Assembly: GCA_009843505.1 (NCBI GenBank)
Contig: VYDI01000047.1
Location: 105,711-169,710 of the forward strand
Direction: 5' to 3'
From: Holophagales bacterium
GTDB lineage: Bacteria; Acidobacteriota; Thermoanaerobaculia; Multivoradales; Multivoraceae
Length of the DNA: 64,000 bases
Part shown: positions 8,501-15,362 of the stretch, piece after piece
Position numbering within the stretch: the stretch's first letter is position 1
Layout: the number at the start of each line of letters is the position of its first letter
Position numbers and translations under genes: made by a program
Notes under the pieces: generated by a model
Database searches by the model: none
Told to the model about the DNA's origin: nothing
Seen by the model: only the letters and a program-made list of their open reading frames with translations

Positions 8501-8529
8501 TCGAGTACTTCCGCGCTTTTCGATCAATT
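8495..8529 (+). terminator. Inverted repeat between passenger gene and transposase
   Basis: AATTGATCG at 8495-8503 pairs perfectly with CGATCAATT at 8521-8529 around a 17-base loop ending in TTTT. It overlaps the stop codon of the upstream gene and sits 16 bp before the transposase -35 box, so it could end the upstream transcript or act as a binding site controlling the transposase. There is no run of T after the stem. Confidence 0.4.
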
Positions 8530-8544
8530 TCTGCAAGAAACTTA

Positions 8545-8573
8545 TTGACTTTAGGAACATAAAACGCTACAAT
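8545..8573 (+). promoter_or_regulatory. Sigma-70-type promoter for the transposase
   Basis: TTGACT (8545-8550) and TACAAT (8568-8573) are separated by exactly 17 bases in a locally A+T-rich stretch, close to the consensus. Transcription should begin near 8580, only a few bases before the GTG at 8583, implying an almost leaderless message or a slightly later start codon. Confidence 0.7.
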
Positions 8574-8582
8574 TGCCTCGTT

Positions 8583-9560
8583 GTGGAAGGCAAGGATCCA
8601 GCGAAAGCACCGGGGAAATTCTATCGAAAGGGCCTGTCCCTGATCGAAATGATCCGGATGTTCCCGGATGACGAGGCGGCGGAACGCTGGTTCTACGCCC
8701 AGCGGTGGCCCGAGGGCCTGTGCTGCCCACGCTGTGGCGACACGAACGTGCAGGAGAAGACCACCCACCCCACGATGCCGCACAGGTGCCGGGGCTGCAG
8801 GAAGTTCTTCTCCGTCCGCACGGGAACGCCCATGGAGGCCTCGAACCTCGGCCTGCAGGTCTGGGCCCTAGCGATCTACTTGCTGTGCACGCACCTGAAG
8901 GGACAGTCGAGCATGAAGCTCCACAGGGATCTCAGCGTCACGCAGAAGACCGCATGGCATCTCGCCCACCGGATCCGAGAGGCATGGAACGCCGGCGATC
9001 CCCCTCCCTGGGAAGATCGCTTCGACGGGCCGGTCGAAGTCGACGAGACGTTCATGGGTGGACTGGAGAAGAACAAACACCGCTCGAAGCGCCTCAAGGT
9101 CGGGGGCGGAACGGGCGGCAAGGTCGTGGTTGCAGGCATGAGGGACCGCGCCACCAACAAGGTCAAAGCCGCCGTGGTGCCCAACCGAGAGCGGTGGGTG
9201 CTCCAGACCTTCATCCGCAACCGCGCCAAGGCTGGCGCTACCGTCTACACCGACGACTTCTCTGGCTACAAGAAGCTGCCGGACTACACCCACGAGCCCG
9301 TCAACCACAGCGTCGGGGAGTACGTCCGGGGACGGGCGCACACACAGGGCATCGAGTCCATGTGGAGCATGCTCAAGCGAGGCCACAAGGGCACCTACCA
9401 CCGCATGAGTTGGCGGCATCTGAACCGCTACGTCAACGAGTTCACCGGCCGCCACAACCAGCGGGAGCTTGATACACTCGACCAGATGACCCAGGTCGTA
9501 CTGGGGATGAACGGGAAGAGGCTACGGTATGCTGACCTTACGGGGAGGAGAGCGGCGTGA
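8583..9560 (+). CDS. IS1595-family (ISXO2-like) DDE transposase
   Basis: A 325-residue transposase of the usual length. It has the N-terminal zinc ribbon (C48-x2-C51 and C69-x2-C72) typical of the ISXO2 group and a DDE core: D154 in VEVDETFMGG, D224 in YTDDFSGY, and E258 in HTQGIESMWSMLKRG. The N-terminal MFPDDEAAERWFYAQRWPEG segment is family-typical, supporting the GTG start at 8583, although that start lies almost at the predicted transcription start. It mobilises the 4.4-kb element that has its inverted repeats at 6606 and 11021. No frameshift or truncation is seen, so it is probably active. Confidence 0.95.
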   Translation: MEGKDPAKAPGKFYRKGLSLIEMIRMFPDDEAAERWFYAQRWPEGLCCPRCGDTNVQEKTTHPTMPHRCRGCRKFFSVRTGTPMEASNLGLQVWALAIYLLCTHLKGQSSMKLHRDLSVTQKTAWHLAHRIREAWNAGDPPPWEDRFDGPVEVDETFMGGLEKNKHRSKRLKVGGGTGGKVVVAGMRDRATNKVKAAVVPNRERWVLQTFIRNRAKAGATVYTDDFSGYKKLPDYTHEPVNHSVGEYVRGRAHTQGIESMWSMLKRGHKGTYHRMSWRHLNRYVNEFTGRHNQRELDTLDQMTQVVLGMNGKRLRYADLTGRRAA

Positions 9561-9635
9561 GAAGAAGATGCCGAAACTTCTGCGAAACACCCGATCCCAC
9601 CACTACGCAGAGTCAATAGCTAGCCAGAGGGGACC

Positions 9636-10382
9636 ATGAATGCCAGAAAAGAAGAAGACTCCAAGTCGTCCAAGGCCGGAACCGGAGCCAAGGCAGCCGC
9701 AGGAGGAGGGCATAGAGAAGTACGAGCGGTTCGAGAAGCGTCGGATTCCGACAGTCGGAGAGAGCGAGGGGGCAACAAGGAGCGTACCGGACGATCTGGA
9801 TCCGCCGGATCCACCAATGGAGGAAGAAGGGTAGATCCGCAGTACAAGAAGTCCTACAAGCTGCTGTTCGGCGTCCAGAGGTCAATCAGGTACCACTCGC
9901 GAAGACGAGCATGGTTCGAGTTCCTCCATAGCGCCACCATTGCATCCAGTTTGGTGCTGACTGGCGCCTTCCCGATCATCTTTGGCGATGACGCAGGTGT
10001 CCTAAAGATCACGAGCGTCTCCGCCGCTGTCATCCTCTCTATCGGCCTCGTCGTGGGCTACGCCCGTAAAGCCGCACAACATCACGTCCTGTCGTCGAAG
10101 TTCGCCGTGCTCGAGAGCAAGATGGTCCCGCTGGACCAGTCGAACCCGTACTCCAACGCAGAGTACGAGAAGTTCTTCGCGGAAAGAACATCGCTTGAAG
10201 TAGAGGAGCCAGCGAGAAAGAACCTACTCAACGCGCTGTGTGACTATGAGCTAAGGCGAGCGACACGCAGGGACTTGGACGAGAAGACAATGGCTGCTCT
10301 AAGTAAGATCCCGTGGAGGAGACATGCGACGGCGCAACTCTTTAGTCAGGCGACATACGTCCACCGAGAACTGAAGAGCTAA
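9636..10382 (+). CDS. Two-TM SLATT-like membrane protein, transposon passenger
   Basis: From about residue 68 the protein reads YKKSYKLLFGVQRSIRYH, then two membrane helices (about 94-112 and 122-142), then an ARKAAQHHVLSSKFAVLESKM helix and a charged C-terminal domain. This 2-TM plus helix arrangement, with an RYH motif before TM1 and a GxxARxAxxH motif after TM2, resembles SLATT-type 2-TM proteins found in mobile islands, where some act as pore-forming defence effectors. The first ~68 residues are low-complexity and overlap another, better-positioned reading frame (9640-9834), so the true N-terminus is unclear; no other start codon precedes TM1 in this frame. The assignment is by pattern only. 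Confidence 0.6.
   Translation: MNARKEEDSKSSKAGTGAKAAAGGGHREVRAVREASDSDSRRERGGNKERTGRSGSAGSTNGGRRVDPQYKKSYKLLFGVQRSIRYHSRRRAWFEFLHSATIASSLVLTGAFPIIFGDDAGVLKITSVSAAVILSIGLVVGYARKAAQHHVLSSKFAVLESKMVPLDQSNPYSNAEYEKFFAERTSLEVEEPARKNLLNALCDYELRRATRRDLDEKTMAALSKIPWRRHATAQLFSQATYVHRELKS
9640..9834 (+). CDS. Overlapping 64-residue Pro/Glu/Lys-rich frame
   Basis: An alternative frame starting four bases after the SLATT-like ATG. It encodes MPEKKKTPSRPRPEPEPRQP and a charged, proline-rich continuation ending in PPMEEEG. GAGGGG at 9627-9632 is seven bases from this ATG but only three from the ATG at 9636, so initiation may favour this frame. It ends at a TAG just where the membrane-domain part of the other frame begins. 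It could be a genuine small protein, or the natural N-terminus of the SLATT-like protein joined by a -1 frameshift or separated by a sequencing indel. Only one of the two frames is likely to be main coding sequence. Confidence 0.4.
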   Translation: MPEKKKTPSRPRPEPEPRQPQEEGIEKYERFEKRRIPTVGESEGATRSVPDDLDPPDPPMEEEG

Positions 10383-10482
10383 GACCGACTCGTACTCCTG
10401 AGTAGGGAGCGCCGACGCTACCGCGGCTCGACGGACGACACGACGGCCGCGTGGTTAGAACGATGCGTGGTAGACTGGGACC

Positions 10483-10965
10483 ATGAGAATCGTCCCTGTT
10501 GACTTCCGAAGAACCCTGAAGAACGTTCATGTGGAGTTGGGCAGAGTCCACGCGCTCATAGCGGGTGCTGACAGCGCGAAAGAAGTCCAAGATGACGTTT
10601 TGCTCAAAGAAACACGGAACATCGAGCGGCTGTCCGAGACGCTCCGCAAAGCCGCAGCCTCGGTTCGATTCCAAATCCAGAGGGAACCACTTCCCCCGGA
10701 TCAGGCTCTGATTCTAGGCCACCCCGAAGGGCTCAGACTTGAAGACTCCATCTTGTCGGTTCAAAGGCAGCTTGGAGACGTGGACATCGCGCTTGACGAG
10801 ATAACCGCCAAGATCGCACGCCAGGTGGATCCCAGTGATGAGATTCCGAACAGCGAGCATCGCGTGCGCCAGTTGTACGAGGACTATGGGCGTGCGCTGG
10901 AGAGGAGGGACTACCTAGAGAAGGTGGAACGGAGTCTCCATGCTCGGCCGGAGGTTGAAGGTTAG
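10483..10965 (+). CDS. Helical/coiled-coil hypothetical protein, transposon passenger
   Basis: A 160-residue soluble protein that is nearly all predicted helix: ETRNIERLSETLRKAAASV, then ILSVQRQLGDVDIALDEIT, then a charged C-terminal helix ending in RDYLEKVERSL. No signal peptide, Cys cluster or nucleotide-binding motif is visible. It begins at ATG 10483, without a strong Shine-Dalgarno, 100 bp after the SLATT-like gene, and ends 20 bp before the right inverted repeat. Family not recognised. Position suggests it belongs to the same cargo set as the 2-TM gene. Confidence 0.6.
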   Translation: MRIVPVDFRRTLKNVHVELGRVHALIAGADSAKEVQDDVLLKETRNIERLSETLRKAAASVRFQIQREPLPPDQALILGHPEGLRLEDSILSVQRQLGDVDIALDEITAKIARQVDPSDEIPNSEHRVRQLYEDYGRALERRDYLEKVERSLHARPEVEG

Positions 10966-10985
10966 GGACACCGCTTGCCCATGCT

Positions 10986-11021
10986 CCCGCTCAGGAATGG
11001 TTACTATCGAGTATAATCCCC
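10986..11021 (-). repeat. Right terminal inverted repeat of the transposon
   Basis: Reverse complement of the left end (35 of 36 identical). Reading outward it contains TATAAT at 11012-11017, a perfect -10 hexamer pointing into the 3' part of gajB, though no matching -35 element is seen at the right distance. Confidence 0.96.
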
Positions 11022-11029
11022 ATTGGAGA
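11022..11029. repeat. Target-site duplication, right copy
   Basis: ATTGGAGA, identical to 6598-6605; the outermost base of the inverted repeat is 11021. Confidence 0.96.
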
Positions 11030-11825
11030 TGCGTTGGCTGACCGCGGTATCGCGTCCCAGGTAGTAGTCCGCCGGGATGAGTTCCAGAGCCCGGCATTTC
11101 GCTGGTTGCACAGTGCCTTGCGTCTGGCGGTTCACAACACCGATGAGAGGGTCTTCAGGGTCTTTTGCAGCGCGTTTAACGAGATGTTCACGGGCACGCT
11201 GTCGGCGTCCGCGATTCTCGCCGAGTCCGAAGGCAGGCGGGTCGATCTGCTGACGGCATGGCATCGGGCAGTCCACGACGTGATGAACTTACCGGAGGCG
11301 CTTAGCTTGGCGGACGCTACTGCGCGACATCACCGCGGGGGGGTGGATCATGCGAGCTTCGCCGCGGGCGTGATCGGCGTGTTTGACCAATGGCTCGAGG
11401 AAGACAGGGACGATGCGGGGAGGGCGGCGGTGTTCTCAGCCATAGAAGACGACCGCGGTGCTTGGCGAGCCTTGTCCGCCGAAGTAGGGCGTGCTATCGG
11501 CGTGCCGTCGGACCCCGAGCGGTTTCTGCAGGAGCTCGATTTACGATCGAAGGAGCCACCGGTTGGCTCGAGTACTGTATCGCTGATGACCATCCATGGC
11601 GCCAAGGGAAGCGAATTCGATCATGTCTACGTCTGTGGTTTGGCTGAGGGGATAGTGCCGAGCTACCGTAGTAAAAGCGCCGCGGAGTTGGAAGAGGAGC
11701 GCCGTAGCTGCTTTGTGGCTGTAACTCGGTGTCAGCAGAGCCTCACGCTTAGCTACGCCAGGCGATACTCTGGCTGGCGCAAGGCGCCTTCACGCTTTCT
11801 GGGTGAAATGGGGCTACAGCCCTGA
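11030..11825 (+). pseudogene. gajB: UvrD/PcrA-like helicase (GajB-like), 3' part
   Basis: The displaced C-terminal 264 residues of gajB. The frame resumes directly after the target-site duplication (ALADRGIASQVVVRRDEF) and contains motif V, SLMTIHGAKGSEFDHVYV, and motif VI, RRSCFVAVTRCQQSLTLSY, both needed for ATP hydrolysis. A TTG at 11034 is the only nearby start and has no ribosome-binding site, so this half is probably not translated well. No internal stop or frameshift has accumulated, in line with recent insertion. The gene ends 4 bp before the convergent cytochrome P460-like gene. Confidence 0.92.
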
Positions 11826-11829
11826 CTGC

Positions 11830-12399
11830 CTACTCCCCCCGCTGCAACACCGGATAGAACTGCGTGAACACGTTGTCCGTCGCCGCATGCTCGGCATGGC
11901 AGTCGTAGCACCGTTCCTTCGGGAACGCTGACGCCGACTCTCTCAACCCTCCCGACCGGTCGCGGAAGCTGAGGTATGCCCAGCTTTCGGGGTAGCGCGC
12001 GCTGTCCTTGACCGCGACTTCCATCCCCAGGAAGTCCTTCTCGAAGTAGCCGGCCTGGTTGATCGACTCGCGGGAGCCGGGGCGGAAGACGTCCATCGGG
12101 AGCATGGTGCCCTCGGGGAACTCGCCGGTCTCCATGAAGTAGCGGTAGGCCTCCGGCTGGATGTAGACGTTGGTGAAGGCGCCGGGGCCTTCGCGCTCGG
12201 CGGCGTCTTCGTTGTAGCTGAGGCCGAGCGAGGCGCCGACGAAGACCCAGGTGCGGTAGCCGTCGGGGCGGAGGAGATCGCCGTCGGCGGTGTAGGTGGG
12301 GACGACCATGCCGTCGAGGGCGGGCTTGGCGTCCTGCGCGGCCACGACTAGCGCGGCGATGAGGGTGACTAGGGCTGTGGCGATGGCGATGTTGCGCAC
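11830..12399 (-). CDS. Cytochrome P460-like c-type haem protein
   Basis: A 189-residue exported protein with an N-terminal signal peptide (MRNIAIATALVTLIAALVVA, cleaved after about residue 21) and one haem-attachment motif, CYDCH, near the C-terminus. The body (DGYRTWVFVGASLG, NVYIQPEAYRYFMETGEFPEG is split across two such segments) matches the cytochrome P460 family, some of whose members oxidise hydroxylamine through a Lys-crosslinked haem; many others have unknown substrates. Start is GTG 12399. It is the downstream-most gene of a minus-strand group and abuts the defence island, so it marks the island's right edge. Confidence 0.85.
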   Translation of the reverse strand: MRNIAIATALVTLIAALVVAAQDAKPALDGMVVPTYTADGDLLRPDGYRTWVFVGASLGLSYNEDAAEREGPGAFTNVYIQPEAYRYFMETGEFPEGTMLPMDVFRPGSRESINQAGYFEKDFLGMEVAVKDSARYPESWAYLSFRDRSGGLRESASAFPKERCYDCHAEHAATDNVFTQFYPVLQRGE

Positions 12400-12455
12400 G
12401 GGGGGATTCTACGCGGCAGTATGGTCGCCGCTTCGCGGCGCGTTCTCTCCTGAAG

Positions 12456-12518
12456 GCCGGCGGGGACGCCGGCGCACCCAGTGTGCGGCACCGTCACCCA
12501 GTGTGGGGCGCACCCAGT
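12456..12518. repeat. Dispersed GC-palindromic repeat with tandem CACCCAGTG
   Basis: The core GCCGGCGGGGACGCCGGCG is followed by CACCCAGTG three times (near 12475, 12497 and 12510). It lies between the P460-like gene and the molybdenum hydroxylase. The same core recurs at other intergenic sites throughout the window. Confidence 0.8.
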
Positions 12519-12520
12519 GG

Positions 12521-14749
12521 TTAGGCCCAGCTCAGGTCGTGCTTCGAGATCGGCAGCGACCGGATCCGCTTGCCGGTCACGGCGAAGATCGCGTTGCACA
12601 GGGCCGGCGGGACCGGCGGCAGCGCGGGCTCACCCAGGCCGGTGGGCTGGTTGTCGCTCATCACCCAGTGGACTTCCACGGGCGGCGCCTGGTCGATGCG
12701 GAGCAGCTTGAAGTTGTGGAAGTTGCTCTCCTTGGTGCGGCCGCCTTCGAAGGTGATCTCCTGGTCGAGCGCCTGGCCGAGGCCGTCTAGCGCCGCGCCC
12801 TGGACCTGGTTGACGGCGTTACTCGGGTTGACGAGCTGTCTGCCGACATCGCCGGCTACCCAGATCCTGTCGACGCCGAGTTCGCCCTCCTTGCTGACCG
12901 TGGCCTGGACGACTTCGGCGAAGTAGCCGCGGTGGCTGAAGTGGAAGGCGACGCCCTGGGCGGTGCCCTCGGGAAGGTCCGCCTTGCCCCATTCCGACTT
13001 GTCGCGCACTAGCTCGAGCACGGCCTTCATCCGCTGCGGATCGAACGCGGTCCTGGTCCCGGCGGGAACCGAGTCGAGCAGGTCGAGCCGGAACTGGAGC
13101 GGGTCCTTGCCGGCCTCGACTGCCAGTTCGTCGATGAACGACTGCACGACGAACGAGATCGCGTTGCTGGTCGGAGCGCGCAGCGCTCCCGTCGGGATGC
13201 CGAGCGGCATCTTCGACGCCTGGAGCGCGAAGTTCGGCACGAAGCCCTGGGGGAACTCGTTCGGCATCATCTCGGCGCTCGGGGCGAACCGCCGACCCTC
13301 GCCGAAGCTGACGAAGTGGTCGCGCCACGCCGTCAGTTTGCCGGCCTCGTCGAGACCGCCCTGCAGATAGTGGTAGCCGCCGGGGCGGAAGTAGTCGAAA
13401 CGCGTGTCGTCCTCGCGGTTCCACACCAGCTTGACCGGAACCCCCGCCTGCCGCGCGATCAGCGCCGCCTCGAGCATGTAGTCCCAGTACAAGCGCCTCC
13501 CGAAGCCCCCTCCCATCCGGGTCAGGTGGATCGTGATCCTGTCCTCGGGAATGCCCAGCGCCTTGGCTAGGTCGCCGCGCGCGAACTGTGGAGTCTGGAT
13601 CGGCGCCCACATCTCGAGCCCGCCATCGTGGAAGTGTGCGGTCGTGTTCTGCGGCTCGAGCGGCGCATGGGCGAGGAAGGGGTACTGGTAGGCGGCCTCG
13701 ACCGTCTTTGCCGCGGAGGCCAGTGCGCCGGCCGCGTCGCCGTCGTTCCTGAGATCCTGTTCCGGCGCCTGCTTCGACAGCTCCTCGGCCTGGCGGTCGA
13801 ACTCCTCGCTGCTCTGGGACGCGGTCGGCCCTTCGTCCCAGGTGACCTCCAGCTTGCTGCGGGCCTCGTTGATCAGCCACCAGGAGTCGCCGACGATGGC
13901 GATGCCGTTCGGCAGCCCGACCTGAAACATCGAGGGCGCGGGCGCGGCGCTTCCGGCCTCAGCGGTCGAGTCGACGACGAAGGCGTCCGTGACGCCGGGC
14001 GACGCCTTGACCGCGTCGAGGTTGGCGCTCTTCACCTTGCCGCCGTGGACCCGGCACTTCTCGAACACGGCGTACTTCATGCCGGGCACGGTGACGTCGA
14101 TGCCGAAGAGCGGCTTGCCGGTGACGATCTGCGGGTTGTCGACGCCGGGGATCTCCTGGCCGATGATCCTGAAGTCCTTCGCGTCCTTGAGCGGAACGGT
14201 CCGGGGATTCGGCGGCTCGACCTTGGCCGCGGCGCTCGCCAGCTCGCCGTAGGACAGCGACTTGTTCTTGAAGTGGACGGCGCCGGCCTCGGTGGTGCAC
14301 TTCTCGGGCTTGGTCTTCCACTCCTTCGCCGCGGCTTCGACGAGCATGGCGCGGGCGGCGGCGCCCACGCGGCGCATCGACGTGTAGTGCATCGGCGTGG
14401 CCATGCTGCCGCCGGCCATCTGGCCGCGGTACTTCGTCGCGTCGAAGTCCGCCTGCTCGACGCGCACCTGGCTCCAGGGGATGTCGAGTTCCTCGGCGAT
14501 GAGCATCGGCAGCATCGTCTTGACGCCCTGACCGATCTCGGGGTTCTGGGCCATGATCGTCGCGATGCCGTCCGGCGTCAGGCGGATGAAGGCGTTGAGC
14601 GCCGTCTCCGCATCGGCGGTGGCGGCAAAGGCGCCGCGCGCGCCGTCCAGCGGGAAGCGGGCTCCGAGGAGCATGCCGCCGCCGGCCAGGGCGGTGACGT
14701 GAAGGAATCCGCGCCGGGAGAGGTTGCCTGTCTTGTCCACGGCGTTCAT
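12521..14749 (-). CDS. Molybdopterin-binding subunit of a xanthine dehydrogenase-family hydroxylase (IorB-like)
   Basis: A 742-residue large subunit like isoquinoline 1-oxidoreductase beta. It carries a twin-arginine signal (SRRGFLHVTALAGGG), so the folded complex should be exported to the periplasm. Family motifs include PEIGQGVKTMLPMLIAEEL near the N-terminus, MGGGFGRR in the cofactor region, and the catalytic glutamate in GLGEPALPP near the C-terminus. Such enzymes hydroxylate N-heterocycles or oxidise aldehydes and pass electrons to the 2Fe-2S subunit encoded just upstream, with which it overlaps by 4 bp. The substrate is unknown. No cytochrome subunit is adjacent apart from the P460-like gene downstream. 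Confidence 0.92.
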   Translation of the reverse strand: MNAVDKTGNLSRRGFLHVTALAGGGMLLGARFPLDGARGAFAATADAETALNAFIRLTPDGIATIMAQNPEIGQGVKTMLPMLIAEELDIPWSQVRVEQADFDATKYRGQMAGGSMATPMHYTSMRRVGAAARAMLVEAAAKEWKTKPEKCTTEAGAVHFKNKSLSYGELASAAAKVEPPNPRTVPLKDAKDFRIIGQEIPGVDNPQIVTGKPLFGIDVTVPGMKYAVFEKCRVHGGKVKSANLDAVKASPGVTDAFVVDSTAEAGSAAPAPSMFQVGLPNGIAIVGDSWWLINEARSKLEVTWDEGPTASQSSEEFDRQAEELSKQAPEQDLRNDGDAAGALASAAKTVEAAYQYPFLAHAPLEPQNTTAHFHDGGLEMWAPIQTPQFARGDLAKALGIPEDRITIHLTRMGGGFGRRLYWDYMLEAALIARQAGVPVKLVWNREDDTRFDYFRPGGYHYLQGGLDEAGKLTAWRDHFVSFGEGRRFAPSAEMMPNEFPQGFVPNFALQASKMPLGIPTGALRAPTSNAISFVVQSFIDELAVEAGKDPLQFRLDLLDSVPAGTRTAFDPQRMKAVLELVRDKSEWGKADLPEGTAQGVAFHFSHRGYFAEVVQATVSKEGELGVDRIWVAGDVGRQLVNPSNAVNQVQGAALDGLGQALDQEITFEGGRTKESNFHNFKLLRIDQAPPVEVHWVMSDNQPTGLGEPALPPVPPALCNAIFAVTGKRIRSLPISKHDLSWA

Positions 14750-15258
14750 GCCTCACTCCCTCCCGCTCCCGTGGCGGTCTCGTGGCTGGTGGCCGATGGA
14801 GCCTGTGCGATGTCCGCGGCCCGGTGGATAGCCGTCCGGATGCGGGTGTAGGTCGCGCACCGGCAGATGTTCCCGCTCATCGCCTCGTCGATGTCGCCGT
14901 CGGTCGGCGCCGGGTTGCTCGCCAGGAGCGCCGAGGCCGACATGATCTGGCCGGCCTGGCAGTAGCCGCACTGGGGTACGTCGATCTCCTGCCAGGCGAG
15001 CTGCACGGGATGGGCGCCGTCCTCGGACAGGCCCTCGATCGTCGTGATCTCCTTGCCCTCGGCGCGCGACACCGGCATGCGGCAACTGCGCTCGGGCTCG
15101 CCGTTGACATGCACGGTGCAGGCCCCGCAGAAGGACCGGCCGCAGCCGAACTTGGTGCCCTTCAGGTCGAGTTCGTCGCGGAGAACCCAGAGCAGGGGCA
15201 TCTCCGGCGGCGCGTCGACCGTCGTCGACTTGCCGTTCAGCGTGAAGGCGATTGCCAT
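14746..15258 (-). CDS. 2Fe-2S subunit of molybdenum hydroxylase (IorA-like)
   Basis: A 170-residue electron-transfer subunit. The plant-type 2Fe-2S cluster motif is GCGRSFCGACTVHVNG plus a later SCRMPV Cys, and the second all-helical cluster domain has CGYCQAG and GNICRCATY. The length is normal for the IorA/CoxS type. The ATG at 15258 is upstream of the molybdopterin subunit and the two genes overlap as ATGA, so they are co-translated. It has no Tat signal of its own and would be exported with its partner. Confidence 0.93.
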   Translation of the reverse strand: MAIAFTLNGKSTTVDAPPEMPLLWVLRDELDLKGTKFGCGRSFCGACTVHVNGEPERSCRMPVSRAEGKEITTIEGLSEDGAHPVQLAWQEIDVPQCGYCQAGQIMSASALLASNPAPTDGDIDEAMSGNICRCATYTRIRTAIHRAADIAQAPSATSHETATGAGGSEA

Positions 15259-15362
15259 GAGTTCGTTCTCCTCGAGGGCCGTTGCGGGGCGGCGACTTAC
15301 TGGCTGGCCATACAGTGAATGAAACGCGGGGTGAGGTCAAGGCCTCGCCCGCCAGGTAGCGC

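Larger units (their letters stand above)
6606..11021. mobile_element. IS1595-family (ISXO2-like) transposon with passenger genes, 4416 bp
   Basis: The element is bounded by 36-bp inverted repeats (35 of 36 identical; ends begin GGGGATTATACTCG) and flanked by perfect 8-bp direct repeats ATTGGAGA, and it is inserted in gajB. It contains one IS1595-type DDE transposase (8583-9560) and at least seven other small genes on both strands: 6704, 6927, a two-gene minus-strand pair ending at 7138, 7820, 9636/9640 and 10483. IS1595-family elements are known to carry passenger genes, but none of these has an obvious resistance or metabolic role. The cargo looks less G+C-rich than the backbone by eye. Excision would restore gajB exactly. 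Confidence 0.95.

Noticed and set aside
8545..10985. Second transposase or recombinase in the element
   Set aside because: Only one DDE gene is present; the other proteins have no catalytic triad or zinc ribbon.
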